From assembly GCF_000373265.1 (NCBI RefSeq), contig NZ_KB890768.1:152664-216663 (forward strand): a stretch of 64,000 nt of DNA. The letters run 5' to 3'. A program made the translations under genes and the position numbers. Below, in pieces: positions 35,379 through 44,036 of this stretch. Each line of letters begins with the position of its first letter. Within the stretch, counting starts at the first letter, position 1. The notes beneath the pieces are model-generated. The model did no database searches, was not told the origin of the DNA, and saw only the letters and a program-made list of their open reading frames with translations. This DNA comes from Pontibacter roseus DSM 17521 (GTDB lineage Bacteria; Bacteroidota; Bacteroidia; Cytophagales; Hymenobacteraceae).

Positions 35379-35922
35379 GGCCTGCGAAATGGTTTTCTAG
35401 TACCTGTATGATTTCCTCGGGCTCCGCCATACGCCCCTGCCCTACCAGTCCACTTGCCAGCTCTCCGTAACCCGCCTCGATGATGCGGTTGCCATACCCT
35501 CTCAGCTTCGTAAAATTGGTCTGCACCGCCGGGTGGCGGTACATATCCAGGTCCATCGCCGGCGACACAAACACCGGGCACCGCGCCGACAGGTAGGTGG
35601 CGGACAAAAGATTGTCGCAGAAACCGTTGGCGAACTTGGCCACCGTATTGGCGCTGGCAGGCGCTACCACCAGGGCGTCGGCCCACAATCCCAGCTCCAC
35701 GTGGTTGTTCCACACCCCTTGCTCGTTTAGCACGAACTCGGTGAGCACAGGCCTTTTGGAAAGCGTTGCCAGTGTGAGAGGGGTTATAAACTCAGAAGCA
35801 GAAGTGGTCAGGATGACCTGCACTTCTGCTTCTGCTTTGATGAGCAAGCGGACCAGTAAGGCTGCCTTGTACGCAGCTATGCTTCCGCAGACTCCCAGTA
35901 TTATTTTCCGATTCCGGAGCAT
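35362..35922 (-). CDS. coaC: phosphopantothenoylcysteine decarboxylase domain (CoaC)
   Basis: FMN-dependent decarboxylation of 4'-phosphopantothenoylcysteine. The 186-residue flavoprotein shows GVCGSIAAYKA, the catalytic His in NNHVEL, PASANTVAKFANG and the substrate clamp SPAMDLDM (Asp where many enzymes have Asn). It stops just where fused CoaBC proteins continue into CoaB, giving an unusually short C terminus (HFAGLGKFV). Located five bases after rpoZ. Confidence 0.92.
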   Translation of the reverse strand: MLRNRKIILGVCGSIAAYKAALLVRLLIKAEAEVQVILTTSASEFITPLTLATLSKRPVLTEFVLNEQGVWNNHVELGLWADALVVAPASANTVAKFANGFCDNLLSATYLSARCPVFVSPAMDLDMYRHPAVQTNFTKLRGYGNRIIEAGYGELASGLVGQGRMAEPEEIIQVLENHFAGLGKFV

Positions 35923-35927
35923 ACGCC

Positions 35928-36254
35928 TTACAGCGCTATTTCGTCTGTCTCCTCGTCAGGTGTGCGAACGTATACTTTCCCTTCCAGGAACTCCTCGATG
36001 GCCAGGCTGGTAGGCTTAGGCAAACGCTCGTAGTATTTCGATATTTCAATCTGCTCACGGTTCTCGAACACCTCCTCCAGGTTGTCCACGGTCGTGGCAA
36101 ACTCAGCCAGCTTCGAGTTCAATTCTTCCTTCAGCTTCACAGAAATCTGATTTGCTCTTTTGGAGATAACCGAAACAGACATATACATATTGCCGGTCTG
36201 CTTTGCAAAGTCGGCCATATTACGGGTAACGATTGATGATGGAACTACTGCCAT
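35928..36254 (-). CDS. rpoZ: RNA polymerase omega subunit (Bacteroidota type)
   Basis: A 108-residue protein matching the divergent omega subunit of Bacteroidota, which aids assembly of the polymerase core. Evidence is the sequence SSIVTRNMADFAKQTGNMY, the central helix RANQISVKLKEELNSKL and the fixed position between bamD and coaBC. It lies 11 bases after bamD and is clearly co-transcribed. Confidence 0.9.
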   Translation of the reverse strand: MAVVPSSIVTRNMADFAKQTGNMYMSVSVISKRANQISVKLKEELNSKLAEFATTVDNLEEVFENREQIEISKYYERLPKPTSLAIEEFLEGKVYVRTPDEETDEIAL

Positions 36255-36265
36255 ATATACTTTAT

Positions 36266-37090
36266 TTATGAATTGCTTGGGTTGTTTTTCTTTATTTTCT
36301 CTAGCTCGGCGAGGGCGTTGGAATACACCTGCTCCGCACTACGCGCATAGCGGCTTTCGGGATACTGGTCAATGAAGCTCTGGTAAAAGTCCACGGCCTC
36401 CATGAAGCGCTCTTCCTGCTTGTTCGGCACACTCTCTAACGCGAAACGGTATTGAGCGTCTATGCGCAAATAGGAAGCCTGCTCGCTGTACGGCGAGGAT
36501 GGGTTTTCGCGCAGGAAATTGGTAAATGCCACCACAGCAGATTGGTAGCGGTACAGTTTATAGTAAAGGCGCGCACTTTCAAATGCCTTCTGGTCCAGTT
36601 TCTTGCCCAAAGCTTCAAACATGGTGTTGGCCTCTGCGGCGTACTCGCTATTCGGGTAGCGTACCAGGAACTCCTGAATGGACTCCATGGCCGTCACGGT
36701 GCTGCTCTGGTCCTGCTCAAAGTCAGGCGAATCGTTGTAGAGCGATTTCGCCTGCAGGAACATGGCCTGCTCCGCCAACTCGCTTCTGGGGTACGTCTCG
36801 TAGAAGGTGCGGAACTGGAAGGCGCTCAGCATGTACTCGCCCTGCTGGTAGTGGGTGTTGGCGAAGTAGAAACGGGCCTTCTCGGCTTCCTCCCTACCCG
36901 TCATCAGGGGCATCACCTGCTCCAGCAACTGGTTGGCGCGGTAGTAGTCGCCTTTCTCGTAGTACTCAAGGGCCGCCTTGTATTTCTGGTCAACGTCGTT
37001 GCTTTTCAAAAGCTTCTGGAAGTTGCTGCAGCCGGCCGTGAAGACCAACAGGCAGAACAATGCGACGGTATGGAGAATTCCTCTGTTCAT
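36266..37090 (-). CDS. bamD: outer membrane assembly lipoprotein BamD
   Basis: Part of the Bam complex that inserts outer-membrane beta-barrels. A 274-residue lipoprotein (lipobox TAGC near residue 21) with five TPR-like repeats, e.g. KYKAALEYYEKGDYYRANQL, FRTFYETYPRSELAEQA and FLVRYPNSEYAAEA. A textbook Bacteroidota promoter lies directly upstream, placing transcription start within a few bases of the ATG. Heads the bamD-rpoZ-coaBC run. Confidence 0.95.
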   Translation of the reverse strand: MNRGILHTVALFCLLVFTAGCSNFQKLLKSNDVDQKYKAALEYYEKGDYYRANQLLEQVMPLMTGREEAEKARFYFANTHYQQGEYMLSAFQFRTFYETYPRSELAEQAMFLQAKSLYNDSPDFEQDQSSTVTAMESIQEFLVRYPNSEYAAEANTMFEALGKKLDQKAFESARLYYKLYRYQSAVVAFTNFLRENPSSPYSEQASYLRIDAQYRFALESVPNKQEERFMEAVDFYQSFIDQYPESRYARSAEQVYSNALAELEKIKKNNPSNS

Positions 37091-37097
37091 GAACGGG

Positions 37098-37128
37098 CAA
37101 AATTATACAATATCCCTGTGATTTACAA
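37098..37128 (-). promoter_or_regulatory. full Bacteroidota promoter for bamD operon
   Basis: On the minus strand: TTG (37128-37126), 20 bases, TAATTTTG (37105-37098). Both boxes and the spacing match the sigma-ABfr-type consensus. The predicted start of transcription is about 2-5 bases from the bamD ATG at 37090. Confidence 0.7.
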
Positions 37129-37145
37129 GCGTGAAAATGCAGTGC

Positions 37146-38849
37146 TTACTTGCGGGCCGGAGTCCGTTTGGCGGGCTTTGCGGCCTTTTTCTTTTTTGCC
37201 GGCGCGGCCTTGGATGGCTGCGCCCTAGGTGGCACCGGTTGTCGCCTGGCCAGCACCTCCCCTTTCTTCGGCCGTTGCTCCGCCTGCCAGTTGAACCCTT
37301 CCAGTCTCCTGTCTCCTTCCTTCAACTCGTGCGGCGGGATGAAACTGGCATCCGGATTGACAAGAAACGAGATGCCCTTCAATTTATTTTCCGCGAAGTT
37401 CAAGACCATGTCGCTGCACACGGCTTTGTTCATACCGGTGAGCGTCGTATCGCCCTCCAGCGCGAAGTAGAGGCTTTCGCCGTTGCCATTCACGTTGACC
37501 CTGCGCATACGTCCCTCCTGGAAATGCGCCACCATGTTACGGCCCTTCACCTGGTTGTAGTTTTGGAGCGAATCCTCGGAGGTGATAAAGGCGTTGCTGA
37601 ACATGTACATCTTGTCGATGGTCTTGTTGCGCAGGTGGATGCGGATGGTATCGGACACCAACTGGCTTTGCTCATTCCAAAGCACGGGGTTCACATTCAT
37701 GTACATGATGGAATCAGTGCGGTTGTAGCTCAGCGAGTCGCACTTACCCTGCAGGTCGTTCTTGTAGATTTTCACGTTGTTGAAGGCGTACAGCATGCTG
37801 GGCTGCCCTTCGGCCTTCGGCTCGCGGGAGATGAGGGAGTCAGCTGCCATGAAGAGCGTGTCGCCATCCATGATGGTTTCCATGATGGGGCTGCCGGCCA
37901 CTTTGGCCACACCCTGGTCGCGCCAGTAGCGGCCCACCTGTCCGCGTATGGTCACGTCATCCTTGAGCGAGCGCATGGTCACGTTCACCTTGGCCTCGCC
38001 ATACCCTCTGCCCTCGTCGTAGTACAGGTCATCGCCGCCCAGGCGGTACTCGGGCGTCAGGATGTAAGCATTCTTGCCGAATCGGGAAATCTTGGTGATG
38101 GTGTTGTAGGTCCCCTGCTCCGCATACAAGTCGCCCTGCTGTCCTTTTATAAACGTTGGCCCCTGAAAGTATACCACCTTGCTCTCAGTATTGTAGCGCA
38201 TGTTCTGGGCCGAAATCTCGTAGTCGGTGGAGAAAACTTTCACGTTCTGCTGAAAGGTGAAGGTCTTGTTCTGGGTGTCGTAGGTGCCGCGTTGGCTTTG
38301 TAGGCGATTTTCCGGCTGTACGATGGTGCCGCCCTCGGTATAGACTGCCGTGCGGCTATCTAGGTTATAGTCGAGGCTGGGGGTGGTGAGCGTCATGCTG
38401 GGGTCCTGCATGGTCACGCCGCCGCTCATCTTGGCGGTACGCTTGGTGCCGTCGTAGGTCGCACGGCTGCCTGTCATGGTCACGGTGTCGGCCTGGTTGA
38501 TGCGCACGTTGCCAAAGGCTTCCAGCACTTCACTGTCGGTATACTTGTACACGGAGTCGGCGTATAGGAAGGTCTCCTTCTGCTTGAACACCACGTTGCC
38601 CAGTAGCTTGTTGATGCGGCGGCCATTGAATGTGCCACCCTCAAGCGAGTCGGCACTTTGCAGCTCCACCCGGTCTTGTTGTTGCGGTTGCTGCTGTCGA
38701 GGCTGTTGTGGCTGGTTCGCGCGCGGCTGTGGCGGCACCTGTTGGGTCGGCGCCTGCACCGGACGCGAGACCGGAGGCCGCTGCTGCGCCAAAACTGTCA
38801 GCGACAATAGCGTAAAGACAATAGAATAGGCTAATTTTGCGATGTTCAT
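37146..38849 (-). CDS. OstA-like (LptA/LptD N-domain) protein
   Basis: A 567-residue exported protein: signal peptide 1-21, a Pro/Gln-rich linker (about 22-58), several OstA/LptA-type beta-jellyroll repeats (about 60-480, with patterns such as LLGNVVFKQKETFLYADSV and LEAFGNVRINQADTVTM) and a Lys/Ala/Pro-rich basic tail (about 520-567). The family carries lipopolysaccharide across the periplasm; this Bacteroidota form is long and its exact role is unproven. It lies 55 bases upstream of bamD, so both belong to outer-membrane assembly. Confidence 0.88.
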   Translation of the reverse strand: MNIAKLAYSIVFTLLSLTVLAQQRPPVSRPVQAPTQQVPPQPRANQPQQPRQQQPQQQDRVELQSADSLEGGTFNGRRINKLLGNVVFKQKETFLYADSVYKYTDSEVLEAFGNVRINQADTVTMTGSRATYDGTKRTAKMSGGVTMQDPSMTLTTPSLDYNLDSRTAVYTEGGTIVQPENRLQSQRGTYDTQNKTFTFQQNVKVFSTDYEISAQNMRYNTESKVVYFQGPTFIKGQQGDLYAEQGTYNTITKISRFGKNAYILTPEYRLGGDDLYYDEGRGYGEAKVNVTMRSLKDDVTIRGQVGRYWRDQGVAKVAGSPIMETIMDGDTLFMAADSLISREPKAEGQPSMLYAFNNVKIYKNDLQGKCDSLSYNRTDSIMYMNVNPVLWNEQSQLVSDTIRIHLRNKTIDKMYMFSNAFITSEDSLQNYNQVKGRNMVAHFQEGRMRRVNVNGNGESLYFALEGDTTLTGMNKAVCSDMVLNFAENKLKGISFLVNPDASFIPPHELKEGDRRLEGFNWQAEQRPKKGEVLARRQPVPPRAQPSKAAPAKKKKAAKPAKRTPARK

Positions 38850-38973
38850 TCTTCTATGACAATGGTCAAAAGCCTTGGCGACAGATTACCCCTGCGTGGA
38901 GCGATTGCCATACCTGCCGGCTCTTGCCGATTCTTAATTTCAAAATTATAAAAAATATACCAGCCGCTGCCCT

Positions 38974-40314
38974 ATGCTACAGAAAGTTTCCGGTTTTATC
39001 CAATCACACCAACTCTGCCAACCCGAAAGCAGAATTCTGGCGGCCGTCAGCGGCGGCATCGACTCGGCTGTGCTCTGCGAGGTGCTGCACAAGCTGAAGT
39101 ATACCTTCGCTATAGCGCACTGCAACTTCGGGCTGCGGGCCGAGGACGCGGAGGCTGACCAACTCTTCGCCAAAAAGCTGGCCAAAAAGTACGAGGTGCC
39201 GTTCTTCACCGAAAATTTTGACACACGGGCCTTCGCCGCACAAGAGAAACTTTCGATTCAGATGGCCGCCCGCACCCTCCGCTATACCTGGTTTGAGCAA
39301 GTGCGCCAGCAGGAAGGGTATGACTACATCGCCACCGCCCACCATAGCAACGACCTGACAGAGACCATATTGCTTCACCTGACCAAGGGCACAGGTATAG
39401 CCGGCCTGCATGGCATACCTGCCAAGAACGGCCATATCATCCGCCCCATGCTCCCAGTCACCAAAGACGATATTTTCGATTTCGTAACCGAGCAACGACT
39501 CATCTGGCGCGAGGACACCTCCAACGAGACGACCAAGTATCAGCGCAACAAAATCCGCCACGAGGTGATTCCGGTGCTCAAGGAAATCAACCCGAACCTG
39601 GAGGAGACCATGCAGCACACCGCCGAGCGGGTGAGCCAGGCCGAGGCCATCGTGGCGGCCTACATCGATAACCTACGCCAGCAAAGTATAAAGGAAGCGG
39701 AGGATGCCATATACCTGGCGCTAGAGCCGCTGCGCCAGGCCACGGGTCTGCCGGTGGTGCTGCACGAACTGCTGCGCCCCTTCAACTTCAGCTATACCGT
39801 GGTACTGGAGTTGGTGGAGGCGCTGGAAGGTATAGCTGGCAAGCAGTTCGACTCGCCTAGCCATACATTGGTGAAGGACCGCGACCAGCTGGTGATTACG
39901 CCCCGCAACCTGAGCCGCTTCGGGAGTTTGACCATAGCCGAAGGACAGACGGAGGTGAGCGAGGAGCACGTATACCTGAGCCTGCGCTACGTACCGGCTG
40001 ACCAGTACAAGCTCAACGCCAAACCCCATGTGGCCGCCCTGGATGCTGGTCTGCTCAAGTTCCCGCTTCGCCTGCGCCCCTGGCAGGAAGGTGACTGGTT
40101 TGTGCCGCTGGGCATGAACGGCAAAAAGAAAATCAGCGATTTCCTGATAGACAAGAAGGTGCCGGCCAACCTTAAGGCCAAAACACTGGTATTGGTATCA
40201 GACCAGTCCATCGCCTGGATTGTGGGCCAGCGGCTCGACAACCGTTTCAAGGTGACGGAGAAGACGGAGCAGGTGCTGGAGATTACGCTGCAGCCTAGGC
40301 CTATGGCTTCCTGA
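38974..40314 (+). CDS. tilS: tRNA(Ile)-lysidine synthase
   Basis: Converts C34 of the minor tRNA-Ile (CAU anticodon) to lysidine so that it reads AUA. The 446-residue protein has the PP-loop SGGIDS at residues 26-31, the family's HCNFGLRAEDAEAD and TAHHSNDLTET, a middle helical domain and the C-terminal TilS domain (RPWQEGDWFVPLGMNGKKKISDFLID). It is divergent from the OstA-like gene. An essential gene in most bacteria. Confidence 0.97.
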   Translation: MLQKVSGFIQSHQLCQPESRILAAVSGGIDSAVLCEVLHKLKYTFAIAHCNFGLRAEDAEADQLFAKKLAKKYEVPFFTENFDTRAFAAQEKLSIQMAARTLRYTWFEQVRQQEGYDYIATAHHSNDLTETILLHLTKGTGIAGLHGIPAKNGHIIRPMLPVTKDDIFDFVTEQRLIWREDTSNETTKYQRNKIRHEVIPVLKEINPNLEETMQHTAERVSQAEAIVAAYIDNLRQQSIKEAEDAIYLALEPLRQATGLPVVLHELLRPFNFSYTVVLELVEALEGIAGKQFDSPSHTLVKDRDQLVITPRNLSRFGSLTIAEGQTEVSEEHVYLSLRYVPADQYKLNAKPHVAALDAGLLKFPLRLRPWQEGDWFVPLGMNGKKKISDFLIDKKVPANLKAKTLVLVSDQSIAWIVGQRLDNRFKVTEKTEQVLEITLQPRPMAS

Positions 40315-40355
40315 CAAAGGAATCTGTTACAAAGTACTACACAGCACAGGAAAAA

Positions 40356-40388
40356 TCTTTTGTCCTTTTTCAAATAGTCTTTTGTCCT
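40356..40388 (+). promoter_or_regulatory. 11-bp direct repeats upstream of mdh, possible operator
   Basis: TCTTTTGTCCT occurs at 40356-40366 and again at 40378-40388, exactly 22 bases apart, or two helical turns. Such phasing suits a dimeric regulator. It lies about 85-115 bases before the mdh start. Confidence 0.45.
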
Positions 40389-40470
40389 AAACCAACGGTT
40401 TTCACAACAGATTTTTCTACTTTTACGGATGTGAATTGAATCTCAAACCATAATTAAAGTATATCCTATA

Positions 40471-41412
40471 ATGAAAGTAACTGTAGTTGGAGCAGGTAAC
40501 GTGGGTGCGACATGCGCCGATGTGCTGGCTTACCGCGAAATCGCGAACGAAGTAGTTTTAGTGGATATTAAAGAAGGTTTTGCTGAGGGCAAAGCGCTTG
40601 ATATCTGGCAGAAGGCCCCCATCAACCTGTACGACACGCGCACTGTCGGCGTAACGAACGACTACACCAGAACAGCTGATTCTGATGTGGTGGTGATTAC
40701 TTCTGGACTGCCACGCAAGCCAGGCATGACGCGCGATGACCTTATCTCTACCAACGCCGGTATAGTGCAGTCGGTGACGGAAAACATCGTGAAGCACTCG
40801 CCTAATGCCATCATCATCGTGGTTTCTAACCCACTTGACGTGATGACTTACGCAGCGCACATCACTTCCAAACTGCCACGCACCCGCGTAATGGGTATGG
40901 CCGGTATTCTGGACACTGCCCGCTACAGAGCGTTCCTGGCTGAGGCCCTGAACGTGTCTCCAAAAGACATACAGGCAGTATTGATGGGTGGACACGGCGA
41001 CACCATGGTTCCACTTCCACGCTACACCACAGTAGGCGGTATACCTGTAACTGAGCTGATTGACGAAGAAACGTTGAACGCTATTGTAGACCGCACCAAG
41101 AACGGTGGTGGTGAACTGGTGAAACTGATGGGTACTTCTGCCTGGTACGCGCCGGGTTCAGCTGCTGCCCAAATGGTAGAGGCGATTGTGCGCGACCAGC
41201 GCCGTGTGTTCCCTGTTTGCGTGAAGCTGGAAGGCGAGTACGGCATCGATGGCGTATACCTGGGCGTTCCGGTAATCCTGGGCAAGAATGGTATCGAGAA
41301 AATCATCGAACTGCAACTGAACGATGATGAGAAGCAACTGCTGGAGACGTCACGCGGTCACGTGAAAGAGGTAATGGACGCGCTCGATAACATCAACGCT
41401 GCCAAAGCTTAA
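40471..41412 (+). CDS. mdh: malate dehydrogenase (LDH-like type)
   Basis: NAD-dependent oxidation of malate to oxaloacetate in the TCA cycle. The 313-residue protein has VVGAGNVGATCAD at the NAD site, substrate-specificity Arg in LPRKPGMTRDDL, VSNPLDVMTY, catalytic His in GGHGDTMVPL and the second Arg at GILDTARYR. It belongs to the LDH-like tetrameric MDH group. Monocistronic with its own terminator; a direct repeat upstream may be regulatory. Confidence 0.97.
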   Translation: MKVTVVGAGNVGATCADVLAYREIANEVVLVDIKEGFAEGKALDIWQKAPINLYDTRTVGVTNDYTRTADSDVVVITSGLPRKPGMTRDDLISTNAGIVQSVTENIVKHSPNAIIIVVSNPLDVMTYAAHITSKLPRTRVMGMAGILDTARYRAFLAEALNVSPKDIQAVLMGGHGDTMVPLPRYTTVGGIPVTELIDEETLNAIVDRTKNGGGELVKLMGTSAWYAPGSAAAQMVEAIVRDQRRVFPVCVKLEGEYGIDGVYLGVPVILGKNGIEKIIELQLNDDEKQLLETSRGHVKEVMDALDNINAAKA

Positions 41413-41440
41413 TCGCTGCTATACCTTACTTATCGATACG

Positions 41441-41478
41441 AAAAGCGCCGCTTCTGCAAAGGAGTGGCGCTTTTTTGT
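41441..41478 (+). terminator. intrinsic terminator after mdh
   Basis: A hairpin with arms 41441-41454 and 41461-41474 (two G-T pairs), the 3' arm ending in a T run. Confidence 0.85.
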
Positions 41479-41566
41479 TTTGCTTGAATTGGGACTTGCG
41501 GGATTGATATGTTTTTCTGCTTGCTTTACCCATCCCTGCCCCTCCCAGGAGGAGAATTCCTGCAGA

Positions 41567-42060
41567 CGATTGACATCCCCCTGCCCCCTTCGAAGGGGGA
41601 CTTCCCCTCACTATTGTCATTTCTTAGAGTTTCTGTCATTCCGACGAAAGGAGAAATCTATTACTCTTCCGGCAGCGAATCCAACGCCAGCGCAGGTGCG
41701 GCTTTTTTGAGGGCAACAAGTGAAGGAGCTGAGGTTACACCAGGTTCACACCGGCCGGCAGCATTCACCGCCTGTTCCCGCTGCGCTCGCACCGGCGGCA
41801 GGTAGGGTAACAGATTCCTCCTTCTGTCGGAATGACAAAATGTGTATGGGAATGACGGGAGAGAACAGATTTGGCAGGTTTAGCAGACATACTTACAACA
41901 GCAGCCACGCAGCTAAGACATCACCCAGGTGCACCAATGACGATTTTTTGTTCGAGCGTTCAGCGAGTTCAAATCGTCTTGATTCTTTTGCTTACTTTTC
42001 TCATCAAGGAGAAAAGTAAGGCCCGCCCGGCCAGGGCAAGCTATACAACAACTCAGCGAG
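41567..42060 (+). repeat. composite intergenic repeat, copy B (interrupted)
   Basis: Plus-strand counterpart of 25795-26119, blocks in the same order: 32-base identical block 41567-41598 (palindrome around TTCGAA); GGCAGGTTTAGCA near 41875; GAGCG-TCAGCGAGT near 41955-41968; the identical 18-base block near 41976-41993; a 12-bp perfect hairpin (41991-42002 with 42009-42020) including TCATCAAGGA; and a CAACAAC-CAGCGAGCA block (about 42046-42063). Compared with copy A, about 240 bases are extra between the first and second blocks and include an inverted-repeat element. Confidence 0.75.
41634..41837. mobile_element. 204-bp REPIN/MITE-like element bounded by 26-bp inverted repeats
   Basis: The ends, 41634-41659 and 41812-41837, are inverted repeats matching at 23 of 26 bases (core TGTCATTCCGAC). 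It has no coding capacity and lies inside copy B of the composite repeat at a place where copy A has nothing similar. That is the pattern of a small non-autonomous insertion. No clear target duplication is visible. Confidence 0.55.
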
Positions 42061-42089
42061 CAAACCGCAAGAGCAACTGCTATACCTAC

Positions 42090-43004
42090 TTAATCCTTCT
42101 GACTCGCCTGGAACAGCTTCTGCTTTTCTTCTTTGGAAAGGCTCTCGTAACCGGAACTCGAGATTTTATCCAGGATGCGGTCTATCTCCATTTGGCTTGG
42201 CTTTCCGGCATAGCCGGTGTGGTAGGTCGCCGAAGAAGGTGAGCCATTGCCCACCGTGGCTGTCTGCCTATGCGTCACTTTCAATTTGGGTCTGCGCTTG
42301 AACAGGTTCTTGAAGAAATCCATGGTGCTGTGCAAAGGCCGTCCCATATCGCGGCCCCGTTGCAGCTGCTTGATGAACAGCCAGCCGAACAAGGCGCCGC
42401 CTAAGTGAGCGATATTGCCCCCAGCGTTATCGCCTACCGCCCCGGAGATGGAGAGAATCACCAGAAAGGCAGCGATGTACTTGATGCGTACCGGCCCTAT
42501 CAGAATCAGGTTGAAGGTATAGTTGGGCAAAAGCGTGGCCGCCGCCACCACAATGGCTAGCACACTGGCCGATGCGCCTATCATGACGGCATAGGCCGCC
42601 CTGTCTGCAAAATAAGGTATCAGGTTGTAACTCAGCATGTACAGCAGGCCACCGGCTATACCTCCCAGCACGTACAAGCTCAGCAGCTTCCGCTCGCCCA
42701 GGTACTCGCGTATCAGCTGCCCGAACCAGTACAGGTTGAGCATGTTGAAGATGATGTGCAGAAAACCCTCGTGAGTGAAGAAGTATGAGACAATCGTCCA
42801 GGGGCGGGTGAGGAAAACGAGCGGGTCAGAGGGCAACGCGATAAAGCGCATCAGGCCGCTGTATACCCAGCTGCTGCCGGTCAGGTACAGCACCGTGCGC
42901 GTCACTATCAACGCCACGAAAACAATGACGTTGATGAGTATGAGCTGCTTCAGGGTGTTGTTAGGCTGCCGGAAGGAGTCTTTTATGTCTTGGATAATAC
43001 TCAT
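42090..43004 (-). CDS. rhomboid intramembrane serine protease 1 with DUF6576-type tail
   Basis: A 304-residue membrane protein from the ATG at 43004 (an earlier in-frame Met at 43034 lacks family similarity). About six helices hold the rhomboid core: HIIFNMLNLYWFG, catalytic Ser in GASASV and catalytic His in NIAHLGGALFG. A cytoplasmic tail of about 80 residues ends in a helical domain (EIDRILDKISSSGYESLS). It cleaves membrane-embedded substrates, none identified. Its stop codon abuts the repeat island. Confidence 0.93.
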   Translation of the reverse strand: MSIIQDIKDSFRQPNNTLKQLILINVIVFVALIVTRTVLYLTGSSWVYSGLMRFIALPSDPLVFLTRPWTIVSYFFTHEGFLHIIFNMLNLYWFGQLIREYLGERKLLSLYVLGGIAGGLLYMLSYNLIPYFADRAAYAVMIGASASVLAIVVAAATLLPNYTFNLILIGPVRIKYIAAFLVILSISGAVGDNAGGNIAHLGGALFGWLFIKQLQRGRDMGRPLHSTMDFFKNLFKRRPKLKVTHRQTATVGNGSPSSATYHTGYAGKPSQMEIDRILDKISSSGYESLSKEEKQKLFQASQKD

Positions 43005-43142
43005 TGTACTTGTTAGCTGAAGAGGCAGGAACAAAGGTCCAGGAAGGTTGCTTCCATACAGATGCGTGCTTTTCCGGAAGAACTCTCAGGGAGAGCCCCC
43101 TCTGCCTTGGTATCTGAATTACACTGCGATAACTATTACGTA

Positions 43143-43919
43143 TTACGTATCCTGGTAATCGTTGCGTTGCCACATTTTTATAAGTATGTACGCAAACAGC
43201 ATGCCCCCCAGGTGAGCGAAGTGCGCCACGTTGTCACCGGGCACCCGGTTGAAGCCGGCATACAGCTCATAGGCCCCATAGAGCAGCACGAAGTACTTCG
43301 CCTTTATAGGTATGGGCAGAAACAGCAGGAAGAGCTCCAGGTTCGGGAAGAGCATGCCAAAAGCCATCAGGATACCGAACACCGCGCCAGACGCCCCCAG
43401 CATCGGGGTGTTGAACACCTGGTTGAACACCTGCCGCACGGCCCGCTTGCTCTCCGTAATATAGGCCTCGCTGTCCGGGTTGCGCTGGTACTCAATGGCA
43501 AACCGCTTCTCATAGCCCCCCGAGTAATGCGACTCCATGAAATTGTAGAACCTGCCAGGTGTCGGCTCTTCTATGTACTGGGCAGCATCGGCCTGCAGGT
43601 TGTGCAACTCATAAGCCCGTACCCCTGAGTAGAGCAGGCTGGCCCCTAAGCCGGTTATCAGATAGAAAGCCAGAAAGCGCTGCGGACCCCAGAAGCGCTC
43701 CAGCAACGGCCCGAAGATAAACAAGCTGAACATGTTGCTGAACAGGTGCGACCAACCGCCGTGCAGGAACATGTGCGTAAACAGCTGTATGGGCTGGAAA
43801 TTATCTGAAGCGAAGTGGTACAAGGCGAACTGGCGGTAATCGAACAGATTGCCTTGCAGTATGAACACCACCACGTTGATGATCAGGAGGTTCCTGACCA
43901 TATGGGTTATATTGAACAT
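43143..43919 (-). CDS. rhomboid intramembrane serine protease 2
   Basis: A 258-residue rhomboid with FLHGGWSHLFSNMFSLFIFG, catalytic Ser in GASGAVFG and catalytic His in HFAHLGGMLFA. A long extramembrane loop (about residues 105-165, rich in Tyr and Glu) separates the third and fourth helices. It is 138 bases upstream of the first rhomboid on the same strand and follows mutL. Tandem rhomboids next to mutL fit what I know of related genomes. Confidence 0.94.
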   Translation of the reverse strand: MFNITHMVRNLLIINVVVFILQGNLFDYRQFALYHFASDNFQPIQLFTHMFLHGGWSHLFSNMFSLFIFGPLLERFWGPQRFLAFYLITGLGASLLYSGVRAYELHNLQADAAQYIEEPTPGRFYNFMESHYSGGYEKRFAIEYQRNPDSEAYITESKRAVRQVFNQVFNTPMLGASGAVFGILMAFGMLFPNLELFLLFLPIPIKAKYFVLLYGAYELYAGFNRVPGDNVAHFAHLGGMLFAYILIKMWQRNDYQDT

Positions 43920-44036
43920 CTTATCTTCTTTTTATCGAATCGATTGCTATACCTGTAGACCATACCTATACCTGGAAACAAATCCAGGTATGGCAAAACC
44001 ACCGATTAAACAATCAACAATTCAACAATTATAATG

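Noticed and set aside
37131..38303. 390-codon plus-strand open frame opposite the OstA-like gene
   Set aside because: It is antisense to a gene with signal peptide, repeats and family similarity; its own product is His/Val/Leu-rich with no recognisable domain. GC-rich third positions commonly open such frames.
41871..42242. 123-codon plus-strand frame in repeat copy B
   Set aside because: It overlaps the rhomboid 3' end on the other strand and its sequence derives from the shared repeat blocks.
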